Positions 6,587-8,047 of a stretch of DNA of 8,047 nucleotides are shown one piece after another (position 1 is the first letter of the stretch; the number at the start of each line of letters is the position of its first letter). A program made the translations under genes and the position numbers. Origin of the DNA: an uncultured Clostridia bacterium (lineage in GTDB: Bacteria > Bacillota > Clostridia > Oscillospirales > Acutalibacteraceae); assembly GCA_937902305.1 (NCBI GenBank), contig CALDHV010000033.1:1-8047 (forward strand), written 5' to 3'. The notes below the pieces were generated by a model. It worked only from the letters and a program-made list of their open reading frames with translations, ran no database searches and was not told where the DNA came from.

Positions 6587-7738
6587 ATGTTGTACCTGAA
6601 TGCGCATATCCTGCGTGACGGCGGCTTTTTTGCCGGCGACCTGCGTACCGAGGGGGAGCGGATCGTTTCGGTCGGTCGCCTGCGGGCGCAGGAGGGCGAG
6701 CCGACCGTCGACCTCGGCGGGCGGATGCTCGTCCCCGGCTTGATCGAGACGCATTTTCACGGGGCAATGGGCTTTGACAGCAGTATGGCGCGTACCGAGT
6801 GCTTTGCGGCATTTTCCGATTTTATGGCGAAAAACGGCATCACGACCTTCATCCCCGCGCTCATATCCTCGCCCGATGAGATTGTGGAGCAATATTTCGC
6901 CGCCGGCAACGACTATATGCGGCAGACACCCACCGGCGCACAGATGGCGGGCTTTTATCTGGAGGGCCCGTTCCTCTCGCCGCAGTATAAGGGGGCACAC
7001 GACCCTGCCGCATTGCAGTCGCCGTCGGCAGACAAGCTGCGTCGCTGGCTGGATATGGCAAACGGCAAGCTGCGCAAGGTGCTGATTGCGCCGGAGCTGC
7101 CGGGAGCGCTCGATGCCATTCGTACGGCGGTCGAAAACGGCGCCGTTGCCGAGATCGGACATTCTGCGGCGACATACGGGGAGGCTATGGCGGGCATTGA
7201 CGCCGGCGCGACGCGGGCGACCCACGTGTTCAATGCTATGCCGCCGCTTCACCACCGCGAGCCGGGCTTGCTCGGCGCGGTGCTGACCGATGAGCGTGTC
7301 ACTTGCGAGCTGATCGCCGATTTCGGGCACGTTGCCCCGGCGGTGGTCAAGCTGGTGTGTATGGCAAAGGGAGTCGAACGGGTCGATCTCATCAGCGATT
7401 CCTGCACGGCGGCGGGCTTGGGGGATGTGGACTATGTCCACACCGACGGGCGCACCATTCGGGTGCGGGACGGGCTTGCCCGGCTGGAGAACGGTACCCT
7501 GATGGGCAGTGCCTCCACGGTGCTGGACGGGGTGCGTCATATTATATCACTCGGCTTTTCCGCCGCAGATGCGCTCGGGATGGCGACCCGCAATCCGGCG
7601 CACAATCTCGGACTGATCGACCGCGGCGAGATCGCCGTGGGCAAGCGTGCCGATCTGACTGTGCTGGAGGAGGATTTCACGGTTTGCCGGACGGTCGTCG
7701 GGGGTAAAACGGTATTTGAAAGGGGCGCTTCTCTATGA
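6587..7738 (+). CDS. nagA: N-acetylglucosamine-6-phosphate deacetylase
   Basis: A 383-residue amidohydrolase-superfamily enzyme, full length for NagA. It hydrolyses GlcNAc-6-phosphate to glucosamine-6-phosphate and acetate in the cytoplasm. Visible active-site motifs are THFHG (55-59, with HxH at 56/58), YLEGPF with Glu126, GHS with His192, ATHVFNAM with His213, and LISDSCTAAG with the catalytic Asp271. The C-terminal segment NPAHNLGLIDRGEIAVGKRADLTVL is typical. The HxH pair matches the B. subtilis-type two-metal site; the E. coli enzyme lacks it. ATG 6587 has GGGGGAG (6573-6579) at 7 bases. The frame is open further upstream, but that part overlaps the regulator and is excluded. The stop overlaps the nagB start as ATGA (7735-7738), indicating coupled translation. 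Confidence 0.95.
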   Translation: MLYLNAHILRDGGFFAGDLRTEGERIVSVGRLRAQEGEPTVDLGGRMLVPGLIETHFHGAMGFDSSMARTECFAAFSDFMAKNGITTFIPALISSPDEIVEQYFAAGNDYMRQTPTGAQMAGFYLEGPFLSPQYKGAHDPAALQSPSADKLRRWLDMANGKLRKVLIAPELPGALDAIRTAVENGAVAEIGHSAATYGEAMAGIDAGATRATHVFNAMPPLHHREPGLLGAVLTDERVTCELIADFGHVAPAVVKLVCMAKGVERVDLISDSCTAAGLGDVDYVHTDGRTIRVRDGLARLENGTLMGSASTVLDGVRHIISLGFSAADALGMATRNPAHNLGLIDRGEIAVGKRADLTVLEEDFTVCRTVVGGKTVFERGASL

Positions 7739-8047
7739 AGATGATCGCAGTCGAAACCTATGATGCTCTCAGTCGGCAGGCAGCGAATATCCTGTCGGCG
7801 CAGGTGATTCTCAATCCGAAAAGTGTGCTGGGGCTGGCAACCGGATCATCTCCGGTCGGCGCATATCGGCAGTTGATCGAGTGGTATCGCAAGGACGCGA
7901 CCTATCTGGACATCGCGAACGACCTTGTGCGGCTACTGGCTGACTTGTCTCGGCAAACGAGCGATGCTAGGCTCTCAAGCGATTCTAGCTTTGCTAGCGA
8001 TTCTAGTATGGCTAGCCCCGCTAGAAAGATTCGTGTTCGCAATGCCT
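7735..8047 (+). CDS. nagB: Glucosamine-6-phosphate deaminase, N-terminal part joined to a non-NagB tail, open at window end
   Basis: Residues 1-53 read as a normal NagB N-terminus: MKMIAVETYDALSRQAA, then the phosphosugar-binding segment VLGLATGSSPVGAYRQLIEW (31-50). NagB converts glucosamine-6-phosphate to fructose-6-phosphate and ammonia. A NagB would next be expected to show a segment ending in a VNLDEY-like motif. Instead, from about codon 54 (7894) the frame gives ATYLDIANDLVRLL and then a low-complexity Ser/Ala/Asp-rich tail encoded by the 9-base CTAG array, with no stop before the window ends. The start is firm: ATGA overlap with nagA and AAGGGG at 7720-7725. The second part is not recognised. 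Either the gene is interrupted or rearranged near 7894, or the sequence end is chimeric; as drawn, the catalytic core is missing. Confidence 0.7.
   Translation, partial: MKMIAVETYDALSRQAANILSAQVILNPKSVLGLATGSSPVGAYRQLIEWYRKDATYLDIANDLVRLLADLSRQTSDARLSSDSSFASDSSMASPARKIRVRNA
7958..8029. repeat. Nine-base-period array of CTAG units
   Basis: CTAG occurs at 7967, 7985, 7994, 8003, 8012 and 8021, always in steps of 9 (or 18) bases. The missing step at 7976 is CAAG and the step before the array, at 7958, is CGAG. Units are CTAG plus five variable bases; CTAGCGATT (7994) and CAAGCGATT (7976) are nearly identical. Because the period is three codons, every frame gives a tripeptide-like pattern, for example alternating xLA/xLE on the minus strand. 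I do not recognise a named repeat family. The array lies just before the window end and inside the abnormal tail of nagB. Confidence 0.7.

Noticed and set aside
5646..7540. Minus-strand frames of 388 and 333 codons opposite the araC and nagA genes
   Set aside because: They are antisense to unmistakable AraC and NagA proteins and have Arg/His-rich composition without domains.
7958..8029. CTAG array as a CRISPR
   Set aside because: A 9-base period with a 4-base constant core is far too short for CRISPR repeats and spacers, and no cas gene is present.

Overview
The window looks like a chromosomal segment (or the end of a contig) from a Gram-positive anaerobe of the Clostridia, probably an Oscillospiraceae-like gut lineage. 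The evidence is a moderately high G+C content, strong GGAGG-type ribosome binding sites before almost every gene, clean TTGACA/TATAAT-type promoters, a DUF2975/YozG-type HTH pair, a NagA that keeps the HxH metal motif, and a multi-hairpin GC-rich intergenic element. The lineage is an inference; there is no rRNA or tRNA here to confirm it.

Layout. (1) Positions 1-298 hold no gene: a rho-independent terminator of an upstream gene, a three-hairpin palindromic element (about 94-186) and a near-ideal promoter. (2) Positions 299-2548 form a tight plus-strand operon of a small DUF2975-type membrane protein, a 67-residue YozG-like HTH regulator and a large polytopic DUF4153/DUF4173-type membrane protein. 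It ends in a strong hairpin shared with the converging genes. (3) Positions 2613-5414 form a minus-strand operon, transcribed in the order sugar phosphate isomerase/epimerase-like TIM barrel, Gfo/Idh/MocA oxidoreductase, NAT_N/GNAT_C-type acyltransferase. (4) Positions 5415-5696 are a divergent control region with one good promoter in each direction and short direct repeats. (5) Positions 5697 to the end form a plus-strand operon of an AraC-family regulator, nagA (N-acetylglucosamine-6-phosphate deacetylase) and the start of nagB (glucosamine-6-phosphate deaminase).

How the genes may work together. The two divergent operons share a control region, with a cupin-type AraC regulator first on the plus side. 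The simplest reading is one sugar-responsive locus: the oxidoreductase and TIM-barrel enzyme process an incoming (amino)sugar or glycoside, and NagA/NagB channel GlcNAc-6-phosphate into fructose-6-phosphate plus ammonia. The substrate cannot be read from the sequence.

The oddest feature is at the right end. nagB reads as a normal NagB only for about 53 codons (to about 7893-7896), then changes to sequence that does not resemble NagB. That sequence runs into an array in which CTAG recurs exactly every 9 bases (7967, 7985, 7994, 8003, 8012, 8021, with a one-mismatch copy at 7976). It could be a real rearrangement or insertion, or a chimeric contig end. Several translation starts were placed by ribosome binding sites and promoters downstream of the longest possible starts: 299, 755, 5697 and 6587 on the plus strand, and 5414 and 4573 on the minus strand.
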